The notes: generated from the sequence alone by a model not told the origin. 58,937 nucleotides of DNA from Vicingus serpentipes (GCA_024103385.1 JAGFIT010000067.1:1-58937), one strand, 5' to 3'. Shown: positions 17,093 to 27,889, numbered from the stretch's first letter. Made by a program: numbers and translations.

Positions 17093-18199
17093 TTGAAAAA
17101 GCATAACATTCATATCCAAGAAAAACTTGATCAACGAAAAGCAGAAAACGCCTTTCGTGAACTAAAAACGAATCCTACTTTAATTGATTTTTGCTCCAAT
17201 GATTATTTAGGATTGGCTAAAGAATCGACTATTCATAGTTTCCATGAAGAATTCAATACCTATGGAGCTACTGGTTCTCGACTAATTAGTGGAAACCACA
17301 CCATAACTGAAGAATTAGAAAAAGAATTAGCAGTATTTTATAATGCTCCTGCTGGATTAGTATTTAATTCAGGATACAATGCCAATGTAGGTTTGTTTTC
17401 GTGTGTTCCTCAAAGAGGAGATACTATTATCTATGATGAATTAATTCACGCCTCCATTAGAGATGGTATTCGATTAAGCCTTGCTAATTCTTTTGCTTTT
17501 AAACACAACAACATAACTGCTTTAGAGGAAAAGCTAAAACAAGCAAAAGGGAATATTTATATTGCTGTAGAAAGCATCTACTCTATGGATGGAGATCAAG
17601 CTCCACTAAAAGAGTTAGTACAAATTAGCAAACAATACCATGCAGCATTAATTGTTGATGAAGCTCATGCTATTGGCGTTTTTGGATCTAAAGGTGAAGG
17701 TTTAGTGAGTCAACTAGGATTGGATCAGGAAGTATTTGCTAAAGTAATTACTTTCGGTAAAGCACTCGGAACTCATGGCGCAATTGTATTGGGAAGCAAT
17801 TTATTAAGAGGTTATTTAATCAATTTTTCAAGAGCATTTATTTACACAACAGCATTGCCTTTAACAAGTATTGTTACTATTAAAAATGCACATCAATTTT
17901 TAACTCAGCACACAAATCGAATAACAACTCTTCATGAACTTATTCAATATTTTAAAGCTCAATTTAACAACAGCAACATAGAATTAATTAAAAGTGACAG
18001 TGCCATACAATGCATTATTATCCCAGAAAACAATCAAGTAAAATCAATTGCCGAAGAAATTCAGCAAGCAGGTTTTGATGTACGACCAATACTCTCTCCT
18101 ACTGTTCCTAAAGGGAAAGAACGATTACGTATTTGTTTACATAGTTTTAACACTAAAGAGCAAATCAATCAATTAACAAAACTGATTATCAATGCTTAA
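17093..18199 (+). CDS. bioF: 8-amino-7-oxononanoate synthase-like aminotransferase fold enzyme
   Basis: 368 residues, alpha-oxoamine synthase family. PLP-binding Lys is K223 (ITFGKALGTHGA), with the usual DEAHAIGVFG and NDYLGLA N-terminal signature. It condenses pimeloyl thioester with alanine in biotin synthesis. The adjacent bioB supports BioF rather than 2-amino-3-ketobutyrate ligase or serine palmitoyltransferase. The start is TTG at 17093, since no ATG or GTG occurs earlier in the reading frame before essential residues. The stop overlaps the PAP2 gene start by 8 bases. Confidence 0.88.
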   Translation: MKKHNIHIQEKLDQRKAENAFRELKTNPTLIDFCSNDYLGLAKESTIHSFHEEFNTYGATGSRLISGNHTITEELEKELAVFYNAPAGLVFNSGYNANVGLFSCVPQRGDTIIYDELIHASIRDGIRLSLANSFAFKHNNITALEEKLKQAKGNIYIAVESIYSMDGDQAPLKELVQISKQYHAALIVDEAHAIGVFGSKGEGLVSQLGLDQEVFAKVITFGKALGTHGAIVLGSNLLRGYLINFSRAFIYTTALPLTSIVTIKNAHQFLTQHTNRITTLHELIQYFKAQFNNSNIELIKSDSAIQCIIIPENNQVKSIAEEIQQAGFDVRPILSPTVPKGKERLRICLHSFNTKEQINQLTKLIINA

Positions 18200-19217
18200 A
18201 CGAATTATATTTATTTTGTTAATTATTGGTTGTTATGGAACTTCTCTAGCTATAAAGAGAGATTCTTTAAAAATATACAACCGAAACGCTCCACAAGAAT
18301 TTGAAATACGGGGAGCTACTTATTCCTATAACCGCCCAAAACCATTTACCTTCTACAAAAACATCCCCAAAGATTTAGTGGGTTTGGGAAAATCTACCTG
18401 GAAAAAAGAAAGTATCCTTCCTATTAGTACTATGCTTGCAGCTACAGCCATCACTTTTTATTATGATGAGGAGTTAATTAACGAAAGTCAAATTTCTGCT
18501 AGAAGGATTGGGTTAAATAATGAAAATGATTTCGTCAACGTATCTCGTATGTCTATTTTTAAAGGGGAAGACAATTTACCCCTCCCCCTTCCTCTCCCTG
18601 AAGATTTTCCTACTGCTATGTACTTTTTAGGTGATGGAATAACTTCCTTATTTTTAAGTGCTGGATTTTATAGCTTTGGATTACTTACAAAAGATAATAG
18701 GGCTTTAACCACTTCTAATGAAATTACTGGAGTATTAATTTCCATGGGAATTGTTACTCAAAGTATTAAACGAATTACAGGAAGGACAAGTCCTGTGGTA
18801 TCTACTTCACCAAGAGGAGGTCATTGGAAATTTCTCCCTTCTTTTGCTAAGTACAACAAAAATACATCTCAATATGATGCCATGCCTTCTGGACATATGG
18901 CTACAGCAATGGCTACCCTAACCGTAATAGCTGACAATTATAACGAATACCGTTTTATTCGACCTGTTGGTTATACTCTTATGGGGTTAATGGGTTACCA
19001 AATGGCACAAACGAAAGTGCATTGGGTAAGCGACTATCCTTTAGCTATTTTACTAGGATACGTAATGGGTAAAAATGCTGTAAAAAGAGGACGTACAGAA
19101 ATCAAAAAAGAAGCAAATAGCATCAATCAACAACCCAATCCTTTTTGGAAAAAAATACAAATAAACCCCCTTTTGTATGATAACACCAAAGGAATAAGCT
19201 TATCGTATCAGTTTTAA
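18192..19217 (+). CDS. PAP2-family membrane or periplasmic phosphatase
   Basis: 341 residues with an N-terminal signal sequence or anchor (MLKRIIFILLIIGCYGTSLA). The three phosphatase motifs of the PAP2/acid phosphatase superfamily are present: KRITGRTSP, PSGHMATA and HWVSDYPLAILLGY, near residues 195-295. It probably removes phosphate from a lipid such as undecaprenyl pyrophosphate or phosphatidylglycerophosphate, or acts on a soluble periplasmic ester. The 8-base overlap with bioF suggests co-translation, although no biotin role is evident. Confidence 0.87.
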   Translation: MLKRIIFILLIIGCYGTSLAIKRDSLKIYNRNAPQEFEIRGATYSYNRPKPFTFYKNIPKDLVGLGKSTWKKESILPISTMLAATAITFYYDEELINESQISARRIGLNNENDFVNVSRMSIFKGEDNLPLPLPLPEDFPTAMYFLGDGITSLFLSAGFYSFGLLTKDNRALTTSNEITGVLISMGIVTQSIKRITGRTSPVVSTSPRGGHWKFLPSFAKYNKNTSQYDAMPSGHMATAMATLTVIADNYNEYRFIRPVGYTLMGLMGYQMAQTKVHWVSDYPLAILLGYVMGKNAVKRGRTEIKKEANSINQQPNPFWKKIQINPLLYDNTKGISLSYQF

Positions 19218-19219
19218 AA

Positions 19220-20077
19220 TTAACCTACTACTACCACTAAGTACTTAGATGCCCCCCAGAAATCTTCTGATTTTAAAATAACCAGTTTTTTTGCTTCCTT
19301 TTCTCCTCCTTCTATTTTATAAGATGAAGTAGGATGATTGGTTACTACTTTTACTTTCTCACTCATCAACGGAATCTCTGTTACTGTTGAAATATCTACT
19401 TGAGTAAAGTATTCTTTATTAAAATCTGCGGACAATTTTTCTGTTTTTCCAATACCAATAAAACCACCTTGTTTGGTTATAATTCCGTTTTCTATCAATT
19501 CTTTAGAAGAACCATAACAATAAAATGCAGTGTTCAATTTATCTTCTTTATCTCCCAATTCTTCCAAACGATTGTTATACTCTTCAAACAATACTTTTAG
19601 TTGTTGGTTCGCTGCAGCCAATTGATTTTGCAAACTTGCAATTTCAGCATCTTTCTCTTGAATTCTTTTGGCTAATCCCTCAATCATTTTTTCCAATTGA
19701 GCAATCTTCACATTTGAACTTTTTAGTTTTTTATTCAAAGCTGCCATTTTATTTTTATTGTCTTGTAACAAATCATTAATCAAATTAATATCATTAATAA
19801 TTTGATCTTTCATGTTATCGTCCATCTCCACATTTCCTTCATCAAAACGAGTAGTTACCACATTCTCTTTTTCTTTAATTGAGGATAAATTAGCTTCAAT
19901 TTCATTCATGGAATTGATAAAATCAACTATCAATTCCTCTTTACCTTCCAAATTACTATTCGCTTCTAGTTTTTCTTTTTCTAATTGTGCTATTTTCTCT
20001 TCCAACTCTGCTGTACAGGAAAACAATAGTAAAGTTAACATGAAAAGAAACGTTGGTTTTAAAATTCTTAATTTCAT
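19220..20077 (-). CDS. Coiled-coil lipoprotein
   Basis: 285 residues from the ATG at 20077. The frame is open to 20161, but only this start (or the ATG one codon upstream) gives a lipoprotein signal, with lipobox LLLFSC. Residues about 25-190 are one long heptad-rich coiled coil (EEKIAQLEKEKLEAN, KIAQLEKMIEGLAKRI, IASLQNQLAAANQQL). The C-terminal 90 residues form a small globular part (YCYGSSKELIENGIITKQGG). Similar proteins are frequent in Bacteroidota with no known function. It converges on the PAP2 gene and is divergent from the thioesterase gene. Confidence 0.75.
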   Translation of the reverse strand: MKLRILKPTFLFMLTLLLFSCTAELEEKIAQLEKEKLEANSNLEGKEELIVDFINSMNEIEANLSSIKEKENVVTTRFDEGNVEMDDNMKDQIINDINLINDLLQDNKNKMAALNKKLKSSNVKIAQLEKMIEGLAKRIQEKDAEIASLQNQLAAANQQLKVLFEEYNNRLEELGDKEDKLNTAFYCYGSSKELIENGIITKQGGFIGIGKTEKLSADFNKEYFTQVDISTVTEIPLMSEKVKVVTNHPTSSYKIEGGEKEAKKLVILKSEDFWGASKYLVVVVG

Positions 20078-20181
20078 CATCAATTTATTTAGTTTACACA
20101 AAATTACTAATTTACAAATCACTATTTTTACGAACTTGAAAATATAAGTTAACATTCTCATAATAAAATAGTTATGTTTTA

Positions 20182-20616
20182 ATGGAAAATTTACTCAACC
20201 TATACAATCAATTCAATCATTTTGGTGCTGACCATAATTTTCAATTAACCGTTGTTTCTCCCGGAGAAATTGTATATACCATGAAAATTATGAAAAAACA
20301 TCTGGCTACACCTACTTCTGCTCACGGAGGAGCTATTGCTGCTATGATGGATGGAGTAATTGGAGTAGCCGCATTAAGTGCTGTTGCTTCGGATAACAAA
20401 GTAGTAAGCACCATAGAATTTAAAATCAGTTATTTTAAACCTGCACTGCTAGGAGATACTTTAACAGGAACAGGAACAGTAGAATATCAAGGAAAAAGAA
20501 TTATTTATTCTTCAGGAGAAATTAAAAATCAAAAAGGAGAGATAATTGCTAAAGCAATGGGCACATTAAACGCTTATCCTGTTGATAAAAGTGATTTAAA
20601 AGATAAACGCATTTAG
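20182..20616 (+). CDS. PaaI-like hotdog-fold acyl-CoA thioesterase
   Basis: 144 residues, a single hotdog domain. The signature SAHGGAIAAMMDGVIGVAAL (residues about 47-66) contains the His-Gly-Gly and the Asp or Glu equivalent used in catalysis, and VVSTIEFKISYFKPALLGD forms the substrate strand. The family hydrolyses acyl- or aryl-CoA thioesters as a tetramer. The natural substrate is not apparent, and no phenylacetate genes are nearby. Confidence 0.85.
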   Translation: MENLLNLYNQFNHFGADHNFQLTVVSPGEIVYTMKIMKKHLATPTSAHGGAIAAMMDGVIGVAALSAVASDNKVVSTIEFKISYFKPALLGDTLTGTGTVEYQGKRIIYSSGEIKNQKGEIIAKAMGTLNAYPVDKSDLKDKRI

Positions 20617-20675
20617 CATTCCTTCAATTTAAAAATAAATAGTCCCCTTTTAATCAGATTGTAATGTGTGATGTA

Positions 20676-20683
20676 TACATTTG
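20676..20683 (+). promoter_or_regulatory. Likely -7 box of sdaA
   Basis: TACATTTG matches the TAnnTTTG -7 consensus and lies 24 bases before the ATG at 20708. A clear -33 partner at the usual distance was not found. Confidence 0.45.
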
Positions 20684-20707
20684 CATGCTTTTAAAATGAA
20701 GTAATTT

Positions 20708-22108
20708 ATGGATCCATTAAGTATTTTTGACATTTACAAAATTGGTGTAGGGCCATCTAGCTCACACACGCTTGGTCCATGGAAAGCTGCCAACCGATTT
20801 GCAAAGCAATTGAAAGGTAAAACCATCACAACAGTAAAAGTTCACTTGTATGGTTCTCTTTCTAAAACAGGTAAGGGGCACGGCACAGATGTAGCTGTAA
20901 CTTTAGGATTAGAAGGACACCTCCCAGAAACAATTGACACAAAAAAGATTAATGAATACATACAGGAAATTAAGAATACAGAGCTGATAAACATTAACAA
21001 TACTCCTATTCCGTTTATCGCTAATGTAGCTATCGAATTTAGTAAAGAAAAAATTACTACCCACCCTAACACACTTACATTTAAAGCGTTTAACGAAACT
21101 GAAATTGTACTTGAAGAAACTTATTACTCCATAGGTGGTGGATTTATTGAAAAAGAAGGCGAAAAAAACAATGAAGAAAAAGAAATAAAATTGCCTTACC
21201 CCATTGAAAAGGCGCAAGACCTTACTGACCATTTTATGTCCAAAAATTCTAGTATTTCTGATATCGTCTATCAAAATGAATTGGTTTTTAGAACAGAAAA
21301 AGAAATTAAAGATCAAATGCACCTAATATATAACACTATGATAGAGTGTGTTTATAATGGGTGTACGACAGAGGGCACTTTACCAGGGGGACTTAATGTA
21401 AAACGAAAAGCAAACGCATTGTCTCAAAACCTATTACAGGGAGCCACTTTTAATAGCAAGGAGGAATTCTTAAAAGCAGCCAAAGCATCTCCTACCGATT
21501 TTAGTTCTATTAACCGATGGGTAAGTTGTTTTGCTTTAGCAGTAAATGAAGAAAATGCTGATTTAGGAAGAATTGTTACTTCTCCTACCAATGGCGCTGC
21601 TGGAGTGATTCCTGCTGTAATATTATACTATATCCTTTTTTGTAAGAATGAAGGTATTAATGATGTTGAAAAATTTTTATTGACTTCAGGAGAAATAGGC
21701 TCTATGTTTAAAAAGGGAGCTACCATTTCTGCAGCCATGGGTGGTTGTCAAGCCGAAATAGGTGTTTCTTCGGCAATGGCAGCAGGAGGCTTAACCGAAG
21801 TAATGGGAGGTACTCCTGCACAAGTATTAATGGCAGCAGAAATAGCCATGGAACATCATTTAGGATTAACTTGTGACCCTATTGGTGGCTTGGTACAAAT
21901 ACCTTGTATAGAAAGAAATGCTATGGGTGCAATGAAAGCCATTACCGCTGCAAACTTAGCCTTATGTGGTAATCCAGAAGATGCTCGTGTAAAATTTGAT
22001 ACCGTAGTAAAAACCATGTGGGAAACGGCATTAGATATGCATGAAAAATACAGAGAAACTTCAGAAGGAGGTTTAGCTACGAATAACCCTGTATTGCCTG
22101 AATGTTAA
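20708..22108 (+). CDS. sdaA: L-serine ammonia-lyase, iron-sulfur type
   Basis: 466 residues; both alpha and beta parts are joined in one chain, as in E. coli SdaA. It converts L-serine to pyruvate and ammonia with a [4Fe-4S] cluster. The N-terminal signature is [13 protein letters not shown], and the catalytic half contains [27 protein letters not shown] and [19 protein letters not shown], with the cluster cysteines. It is a single gene convergent with clpX. Confidence 0.96.
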   Translation: MDPLSIFDIYKIGVGPSSSHTLGPWKAANRFAKQLKGKTITTVKVHLYGSLSKTGKGHGTDVAVTLGLEGHLPETIDTKKINEYIQEIKNTELININNTPIPFIANVAIEFSKEKITTHPNTLTFKAFNETEIVLEETYYSIGGGFIEKEGEKNNEEKEIKLPYPIEKAQDLTDHFMSKNSSISDIVYQNELVFRTEKEIKDQMHLIYNTMIECVYNGCTTEGTLPGGLNVKRKANALSQNLLQGATFNSKEEFLKAAKASPTDFSSINRWVSCFALAVNEENADLGRIVTSPTNGAAGVIPAVILYYILFCKNEGINDVEKFLLTSGEIGSMFKKGATISAAMGGCQAEIGVSSAMAAGGLTEVMGGTPAQVLMAAEIAMEHHLGLTCDPIGGLVQIPCIERNAMGAMKAITAANLALCGNPEDARVKFDTVVKTMWETALDMHEKYRETSEGGLATNNPVLPEC

Positions 22109-22154
22109 TATTCTTTTATTTAGAATATAAACAAAATACTTTTTATCGTAAAAT

Positions 22155-23387
22155 TTAAGCCACCTTCAAACTACTCATCTTCGCCTTCTTAAATTTATCT
22201 TTAGCATAGCTTAATGTCACTTTATACTCTTTTTGCTTTTTATCAGACGGTATTTCATACATCGCATCTAACATAATCGCTTCACATATAGAGCGTAATC
22301 CTCTAGCACCTAGTTTATATTCCATTGCTTTATCTACAATAAAATCTAATACTGCTTTATCAAAAGATAATTTAATATCGTCCATCTCAAACAATTTTAT
22401 ATACTGCTTGATAATTGAATTTTTAGGTTCTGTTAATATTCTTCTTAAGGCATTTTTTGATAGCGGATTTAAATGAGATAAAACTGGTAATCTTCCAATT
22501 AATTCCGGAATCAACCCAAACGCTTTTACATCTTGTGGTGAGATGTATTGTAATAAATTATCTTCATCCAACTCTTCTTTTTCAACCGTTTTATATCCTA
22601 TCACTTGAGTCTGCAAACGATTAGCAATTTTTCGCGTAATGCCATCAAAGGCTCCTCCACAAACAAATAAGATATTTTTAGTTTCTATAGCAATTAACTT
22701 TTGTTCAGGGTGTTTTCTTCCTCCTTGTGGTGGAACATTAACAACAGAACCCTCTAATAGTTTTAATAATGCTTGTTGTACGCCCTCTCCACTCACATCT
22801 CTGGTAATAGAAGCATTATCACTTTTACGTGCAATTTTATCGATCTCGTCAATAAAAACAATTCCTCTTTCTGCTGCTTCTACCTTATAATCAGCCGCCT
22901 GTAATAATCGCGACAAAATACTTTCTACATCTTCTCCTACATATCCTGCTTCTGTTAAAATCGTTGCATCTGCTATACAAAATGGCACATGTAATATTTT
23001 AGCTATTGTTTTAGCCAATAATGTTTTTCCTGTTCCTGTTTCTCCAATTAAAAGAATGTTAGACTTTTCTATCTCTACATCATCATCTCCTGTTTTTTTT
23101 TGAGTTAACCTTTTATAATGATTATACACTGCTACAGAAAGCACCTTCTTTGCATCATCCTGACCAATTACGTACTCATCTAAATGTGCTTTAATCTCTT
23201 TAGGTTTTAACAATTGAAGTTGGGTTTCAATAGCTTTATTCACTTCACCTGTTGTTTCCTCTGTAACTATGTTTTGTGCTTGTGCAATACAATGGTTACA
23301 GATATGTCCCGTAACACCAGCAATCATTACGTCCACTTCATTTTTCGAACGCCCACAAAAAGAGCATTTTACTTGTTTATTTTCCAT
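22155..23387 (-). CDS. clpX: ATP-dependent Clp protease ATP-binding subunit ClpX
   Basis: 410 residues. The N-terminal zinc finger has C8, C11, C30 and C33; Walker A is GETGTGKT at 115-122; Walker B is IVFIDEIDKIA; sensor and pore features (GYVGEDVES, KHPEQKLIAIETKNILFVCGG, PELIGRLPV) are all intact. ClpX unfolds tagged proteins and feeds them to ClpP. clpP, usually adjacent upstream in other bacteria, is not here. Confidence 0.98.
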   Translation of the reverse strand: MENKQVKCSFCGRSKNEVDVMIAGVTGHICNHCIAQAQNIVTEETTGEVNKAIETQLQLLKPKEIKAHLDEYVIGQDDAKKVLSVAVYNHYKRLTQKKTGDDDVEIEKSNILLIGETGTGKTLLAKTIAKILHVPFCIADATILTEAGYVGEDVESILSRLLQAADYKVEAAERGIVFIDEIDKIARKSDNASITRDVSGEGVQQALLKLLEGSVVNVPPQGGRKHPEQKLIAIETKNILFVCGGAFDGITRKIANRLQTQVIGYKTVEKEELDEDNLLQYISPQDVKAFGLIPELIGRLPVLSHLNPLSKNALRRILTEPKNSIIKQYIKLFEMDDIKLSFDKAVLDFIVDKAMEYKLGARGLRSICEAIMLDAMYEIPSDKKQKEYKVTLSYAKDKFKKAKMSSLKVA

Positions 23388-23492
23388 AGTATAAAATTAC
23401 TAAAAAGGGATTAAATAGAAATCATCTAGCGTTATTGAACTATCTCATCATAAGTTCAACAAATTATAAGTGAGTTAAGTTTTGAGAACCTT

Positions 23493-24611
23493 TTACACAG
23501 AAACAGTCACCTTACTTTTCACAATATTTTCTATGAAGTTATCAAATAAATACCTGGAATCATGTGGGCCTGGGGATGCTTCCGGATGATATTGTACAGA
23601 AAAAATAGCACGATCATTGAACCTAAAACCTGCTAATGTTTTATCGTTTAGATGTTGGTGTGTTACTGTAATATTTGCATCTTTTTCAGCAGATGCTTTA
23701 TCTACAACGAAGCCATGGTTTTGTGAAGTAACCTCTCCTTTTTTTGTTTCTAAGTTAATTACAGGGTGATTACATCCTCTATGTCCATTAAACATTTTGG
23801 ATGTTGTTAATCCACACGATAATGCCAATATTTGGTGCCCTAAACAGATTCCAAATACAGGTTTTCCAGCAGCTGTGATTTGCTTCACTGTTTCAATCTG
23901 ATCTTTCATAACCGAGGGGTCTCCTGGTCCATTAGACAACATAAATCCATCAGGATTCCATGCGTTCATTTCTTCAAAAGAAGTATCCATAGGAAACACT
24001 TGTAAGTAACAATCTCTTTCTGCTAAACACCTCAAAATATTTTTCTTTACCCCTAAATCCAAAACAGCAACTCTATGTGTGGCATTTTCATTACCAAAGA
24101 AAAAAGGTGTTTTAGTGCTTACTTTAGAAGATAATTCTAATCCTGCCATTGAAGGCACTTTACTCAATTGACTTTTTAATTTTGAAACATCAAACTCTAC
24201 AGAAGAGATAATTGCATTCATAGCTCCTTTATCTCTTATATGACGAACTAATGCTCTAGTATCCACATCAGAAATTGCTACTACTTTTTGATTTTCAAAA
24301 TATTCTTGTAATGAGCCATCCGCAAATTCTCTAGAAAAAACATCTGAAAACTTTTTACAAACCAAACCAGCAATATTTACATTATCAGATTCTACTTCTT
24401 CTTTAGAAACGCCATAGTTGCCAATATGAGACGTAGTGGCCACCATAATTTGTCCATAATAAGAGGGGTCGGTAAATATCTCTTGATATCCCGTCATACC
24501 CGTATTAAAACAAATTTCTCCTGTGGTAGTACCTATTAACCCTGCAGCATTACCATGAAAAATAGTTCCGTCTTCTAGTAATAAAATTGCTTTGCTTTCT
24601 GAGTTTGCCAT
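23493..24611 (-). CDS. carA: Carbamoyl-phosphate synthase small (glutaminase) subunit
   Basis: 372 residues. It supplies ammonia from glutamine to CarB for arginine and pyrimidine synthesis. The N-terminal CarA domain (LLLEDGTIFHG, TGMTGYQEIFTDPSYYGQI) and the class I amidotransferase domain with nucleophile Cys in FGICLGHQILAL and the His-Glu pair in VQYHPEASPGPHDS are complete. It follows rplQ on the same strand with a strong hairpin between them, so it probably has a partly separate transcript. carB is not in the window. Confidence 0.97.
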   Translation of the reverse strand: MANSESKAILLLEDGTIFHGNAAGLIGTTTGEICFNTGMTGYQEIFTDPSYYGQIMVATTSHIGNYGVSKEEVESDNVNIAGLVCKKFSDVFSREFADGSLQEYFENQKVVAISDVDTRALVRHIRDKGAMNAIISSVEFDVSKLKSQLSKVPSMAGLELSSKVSTKTPFFFGNENATHRVAVLDLGVKKNILRCLAERDCYLQVFPMDTSFEEMNAWNPDGFMLSNGPGDPSVMKDQIETVKQITAAGKPVFGICLGHQILALSCGLTTSKMFNGHRGCNHPVINLETKKGEVTSQNHGFVVDKASAEKDANITVTHQHLNDKTLAGFRFNDRAIFSVQYHPEASPGPHDSRYLFDNFIENIVKSKVTVSV

Positions 24612-24627
24612 AATGTGATGCTATAAA

Positions 24628-24659
24628 AAAAGGATAAAGTAAAATTACTTTATCCTTTT
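24628..24659 (-). terminator. Terminator at the end of the ribosomal supercluster
   Basis: AAAAGGATAAAGTA (24628-24641) and TACTTTATCCTTTT (24646-24659) form a perfect 14-bp stem with a 4-base loop. On the minus strand it is followed by a T run, and it lies between rplQ (ends 24683) and carA (starts 24611). It ends the rpsL-rplQ transcript or attenuates read-through into carA. Confidence 0.9.
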
Positions 24660-24682
24660 CTATTTTTCTAAAAAATTCAATT

Positions 24683-25354
24683 TTAATCTTCTTTTTTCTC
24701 TTCTTCAGAATTATCTTCTTCACTTGTATCCTCTGTCTTTGCTTCAGGAGCTTCTTCTTTTGTTTCCTCTACTACTTCAGCAGCAGCTTCCACTTTAACT
24801 TCCTCTTCAGCTTTTGGAGTCTCAACAGTTTCTTCTACAGGAGCTTCTACAACTGCCTCTGCTTTAGTTTCTTCAACCACTTCTGCTGCTACAACTGTTT
24901 CTTCAGTACTAGCTACATTTGCATCTTCTTTTTTCGATCCACCTCTTCTTCTTCTTGAAGATGATTTTTTAGATTTAGTTTCTTTTAACATGTTATCGTT
25001 ATAATCAACTAACTCAATAAAGCACATTTGTGCATTATCTCCTAATCTAAATCCTGTTTTTAATATTCTAGTGTAACCTCCTGGTCGATCAGCTACTTTA
25101 GTAGATACATCTCTGAACAATTCTGTTACAGCTTCTTTACTTTTTAAGTAACTAAAAACAACTCTACGAGAATGAGTGGAATCCGTTTTAGACTTAGTAA
25201 TTAATGGTTCAACATACTTTTGTAATGCTTTCGCTTTGGCTACAGTAGTGCTCACTTTTTTATGCTCAATTAGAGAACAAGCCATATTAGCTAACATTGC
25301 TTCTCTATGAGGCTTTTGCCTACCTAAATGGTTAAATTTCTTTCCGTGTCTCAT
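24683..25354 (-). CDS. rplQ: Ribosomal protein L17 with long acidic tail
   Basis: 223 residues. The first 120 or so are a normal L17 ([40 protein letters not shown]) that binds 23S rRNA. The rest is an unusual tail: a basic patch ([15 protein letters not shown]) followed by about 80 residues of Glu, Ala, Val and Thr with near-repeats such as AAEVVEETK occurring twice. Extended L17 tails are known in Bacteroidota, but this one is long. Last gene of the alpha operon. Confidence 0.97.
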   Translation of the reverse strand: MRHGKKFNHLGRQKPHREAMLANMACSLIEHKKVSTTVAKAKALQKYVEPLITKSKTDSTHSRRVVFSYLKSKEAVTELFRDVSTKVADRPGGYTRILKTGFRLGDNAQMCFIELVDYNDNMLKETKSKKSSSRRRRGGSKKEDANVASTEETVVAAEVVEETKAEAVVEAPVEETVETPKAEEEVKVEAAAEVVEETKEEAPEAKTEDTSEEDNSEEEKKED

Positions 25355-25360
25355 CGCTAT

Positions 25361-26353
25361 TTACTCTTTATCTAATTTATAAATCGCAACATTCATTCCA
25401 AATGTTAAACCTTTATTTTCAACTAATTCATCTAGTTCAGTTAACGATTTTTTACCAAAATTTCTAAACTTCAACAAATCGTTCTTATTGAATGTCACTA
25501 AATCACCTAGTGTATCAACATCTGCAGCTTTCAAGCAGTTAAGAGCTCTAACTGATAAATCCATATCTACCAATTTAGTTTTCAATAACTGTCTCATGTG
25601 TAAAGAATCCTCATCGAATTCTTCTACTGCTGATTTCTCTTCTGCTTCTAATGTAATTCTTTCATCAGAAAACAACATAAAGTGGTGTATTAATATTTTA
25701 GCAGCTTCTGTTAAGGCATCTTTAGGTGAAATTGAACCATCAGTGGTAATATCAAAAACCAATTTTTCGTAATCTGTTTTTTGTCCAACCCTGAAATTTT
25801 CTATTCCATACTTTACATTTTTAATTGGTGTATGAATAGAATCAATTGCTATTACGCCTATATTAGATTCACTTACAGTATTTTCTTCTGATGGCACATA
25901 TCCCCTACCTTTTCCAATTGTTAATTCTAATTGAAGTTTTACAGAAGGTTCCATATTACAAATAACAAAATCAGTATTTAACACTTGAAAAGCAGAGGTG
26001 AATTTACCAATATCTCCTGCTGTTAAAGTTTCTTGACCACCAATAGTAACAATTAACTTTTCATTATTGGTTTCCTCAATTTGTTGTTTAAGTCGAACCT
26101 GTTTTAAATTTAATATAATTTGTGTAACATCTTCTACCACTCCCTTAATTGCTGAGAACTCATGATCTACTCCTTCTATCTTCACTGATGTAATAGCAAA
26201 CCCTTCTAAAGAATTTAATAAAACTCTTCTTAATGCGTTACCCACTGTAATACCATATCCAGGTTCTAATGGACGAAATTCGAATGTACCAGAATAATCG
26301 TCTGAATTAATCATGATTACTTTATCTGGTTTTTGGAAATCTAAAATTGCCAT
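25361..26353 (-). CDS. rpoA: DNA-directed RNA polymerase subunit alpha
   Basis: 330 residues, complete. The N-terminal dimerisation domain ([41 protein letters not shown]) is followed by a linker and the C-terminal domain with helix-hairpin-helix ([37 protein letters not shown]) that contacts promoter DNA and activators. It lies 6 bases upstream of rplQ. Confidence 0.99.
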   Translation of the reverse strand: MAILDFQKPDKVIMINSDDYSGTFEFRPLEPGYGITVGNALRRVLLNSLEGFAITSVKIEGVDHEFSAIKGVVEDVTQIILNLKQVRLKQQIEETNNEKLIVTIGGQETLTAGDIGKFTSAFQVLNTDFVICNMEPSVKLQLELTIGKGRGYVPSEENTVSESNIGVIAIDSIHTPIKNVKYGIENFRVGQKTDYEKLVFDITTDGSISPKDALTEAAKILIHHFMLFSDERITLEAEEKSAVEEFDEDSLHMRQLLKTKLVDMDLSVRALNCLKAADVDTLGDLVTFNKNDLLKFRNFGKKSLTELDELVENKGLTFGMNVAIYKLDKE

Positions 26354-26372
26354 AGTTTTATTTTTTTTAAAA

Positions 26373-26978
26373 TTATTTAGAATAAAGTTCTACTATTAAT
26401 TGTTCTTTAATGCTTTCTGGAATTTGAGTTCTCTCTGGAACAGCTACTACTGTACCTGTCATTTGAGAACTATTCCATTGTAACCAATCAAAATTACAAG
26501 GATTAGCAGCTAAAGACGCTGTAATTGCCTCTAATGATTTTGATTTTTCTCTAACACCAACTACATCTCCTGCTGAAACAATGTATGATGGTATATTTAC
26601 TAATTTACCGTTAACAGTAATGTGTTTGTGTCCTACCAATTGTCTTGCACCACTTCTTGTTGGAGCTATTCCTAGTCGATATACTAAATTATCTAACCTC
26701 GATTCGCAAAGTTGCAACAATACTTCCCCTGTAATTCCTCTTTTTCTGGAAGCAGTCTTAAATAGATTGGAAAATTGCTTCTCCAAAATACCATATGTAT
26801 ATTTTGCTTTTTGCTTTTCTGCTAATTGAACAGAATATTCTGATTGCTTACCTCTTCTCTTGTTAGGGCCATGTTGCCCTGGAGGGTAATTCTTTTTTTC
26901 TAATACTTTGTCAGGACCGAAAATTGGCTCTCTGAACTTTCTTGCAATCTTTGTTTTTGGACCTATATATCTTGCCAT
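26373..26978 (-). CDS. rpsD: Ribosomal protein S4
   Basis: 201 residues; primary 16S rRNA binder of the small-subunit body. The S4 RNA-binding fold is visible ([40 protein letters not shown]). The N terminus ([18 protein letters not shown]) lacks the four-Cys zinc knuckle, the zinc-free form. In E. coli S4 also represses the alpha operon by binding its leader; no such element was recognised here. Confidence 0.99.
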   Translation of the reverse strand: MARYIGPKTKIARKFREPIFGPDKVLEKKNYPPGQHGPNKRRGKQSEYSVQLAEKQKAKYTYGILEKQFSNLFKTASRKRGITGEVLLQLCESRLDNLVYRLGIAPTRSGARQLVGHKHITVNGKLVNIPSYIVSAGDVVGVREKSKSLEAITASLAANPCNFDWLQWNSSQMTGTVVAVPERTQIPESIKEQLIVELYSK

Positions 26979-27056
26979 TATTTAAAATTTATGAAAGGAA
27001 ATTATGAATTAAGGTCATTATCCTTCGATAATTAAACTCCTCTCGTTGGTTAATAA

Positions 27057-27443
27057 TTATACTCTTCTTCTTTTAGGTGGACGGCATCCATTGTGTGGTA
27101 ATGGAGTAATGTCTACAATTTCTGTAACAGTAATTCCACTATTATGTAATGATCTCATTGCGGATTCTCTACCATTACCTGGTCCTTTTACAAAAACTTT
27201 TACTTTACGTAATCCGTATTCAAAAGCTTCTTTAGCACAATCTTCAGCAGCTAACTGTGCTGCATAAGGAGTATTCTTTTTAGAACCTCTAAATCCCATT
27301 TTACCAGCTGAAGACCAAGAAATCACTTGTCCTGTGTTATTAGTTAAACTAATAATAATGTTATTGAAAGAGGCATGGATATGAGCTTCTCCGTAAGCTT
27401 CTACTTTTACCTTCTTTTTCTTTTTTGCATTTGTTTTTGCCAT
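27057..27443 (-). CDS. rpsK: Ribosomal protein S11
   Basis: 128 residues; platform protein near the mRNA exit. Conserved blocks: [29 protein letters not shown] loop ([20 protein letters not shown]) and the C-terminal [18 protein letters not shown]. It lies between rpsM and rpsD with 50- and 78-base gaps, longer than elsewhere in the cluster. Confidence 0.99.
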   Translation of the reverse strand: MAKTNAKKKKKVKVEAYGEAHIHASFNNIIISLTNNTGQVISWSSAGKMGFRGSKKNTPYAAQLAAEDCAKEAFEYGLRKVKVFVKGPGNGRESAMRSLHNSGITVTEIVDITPLPHNGCRPPKRRRV

Positions 27444-27493
27444 GTCTATCTATTATTAGGTTTAAGTGATATTACCACCTAAATCTTTAACAT

Positions 27494-27871
27494 TTATTTA
27501 GTAGCTACTTTTTTATTAGCAACAGTTTTTCTTCTTCCTTTTCTAGTTCTAGAGTTGTTCTTCGTACGTTGTCCTCTAAGTGGCAATCCTGCTCTATGCC
27601 TAATACCTCTATAACACCCTATATCCATTAATCGCTTAATGTTTAATTGAGTCTCTGATCTTAAAGCTCCTTCAATTTTATAATCATCAGTCAAAATCTT
27701 CCTGATTTTAGCTAAATCATTATCATCCCAATCTTGAACTTTTTTATTTTCATCAATACTTGCTTGATTCAAAATACTTTTAGCTGAAGATCGACCGATA
27801 CCAAAAATATAGGTTAAGCCTATTACTCCTCTCTTTTGTTTTGGTAAATCTATACCTGCAATTCTTGCCAT
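27494..27871 (-). CDS. rpsM: Ribosomal protein S13
   Basis: 125 residues; small-subunit head protein touching the P-site tRNA and bridge B1. Contains [20 protein letters not shown], the helix-two-turn-helix ([17 protein letters not shown]) and the basic tail [20 protein letters not shown]. Gap of 18 bases to rpmJ. Confidence 0.99.
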   Translation of the reverse strand: MARIAGIDLPKQKRGVIGLTYIFGIGRSSAKSILNQASIDENKKVQDWDDNDLAKIRKILTDDYKIEGALRSETQLNIKRLMDIGCYRGIRHRAGLPLRGQRTKNNSRTRKGRRKTVANKKVATK

Positions 27872-27889
27872 AATAAATCTATTATAAAA

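Noticed and set aside
20909..21322. 137-codon minus-strand open frame rich in Phe
   Set aside because: It is the antisense of sdaA; Phe richness simply mirrors Lys/Glu codons of the real gene.
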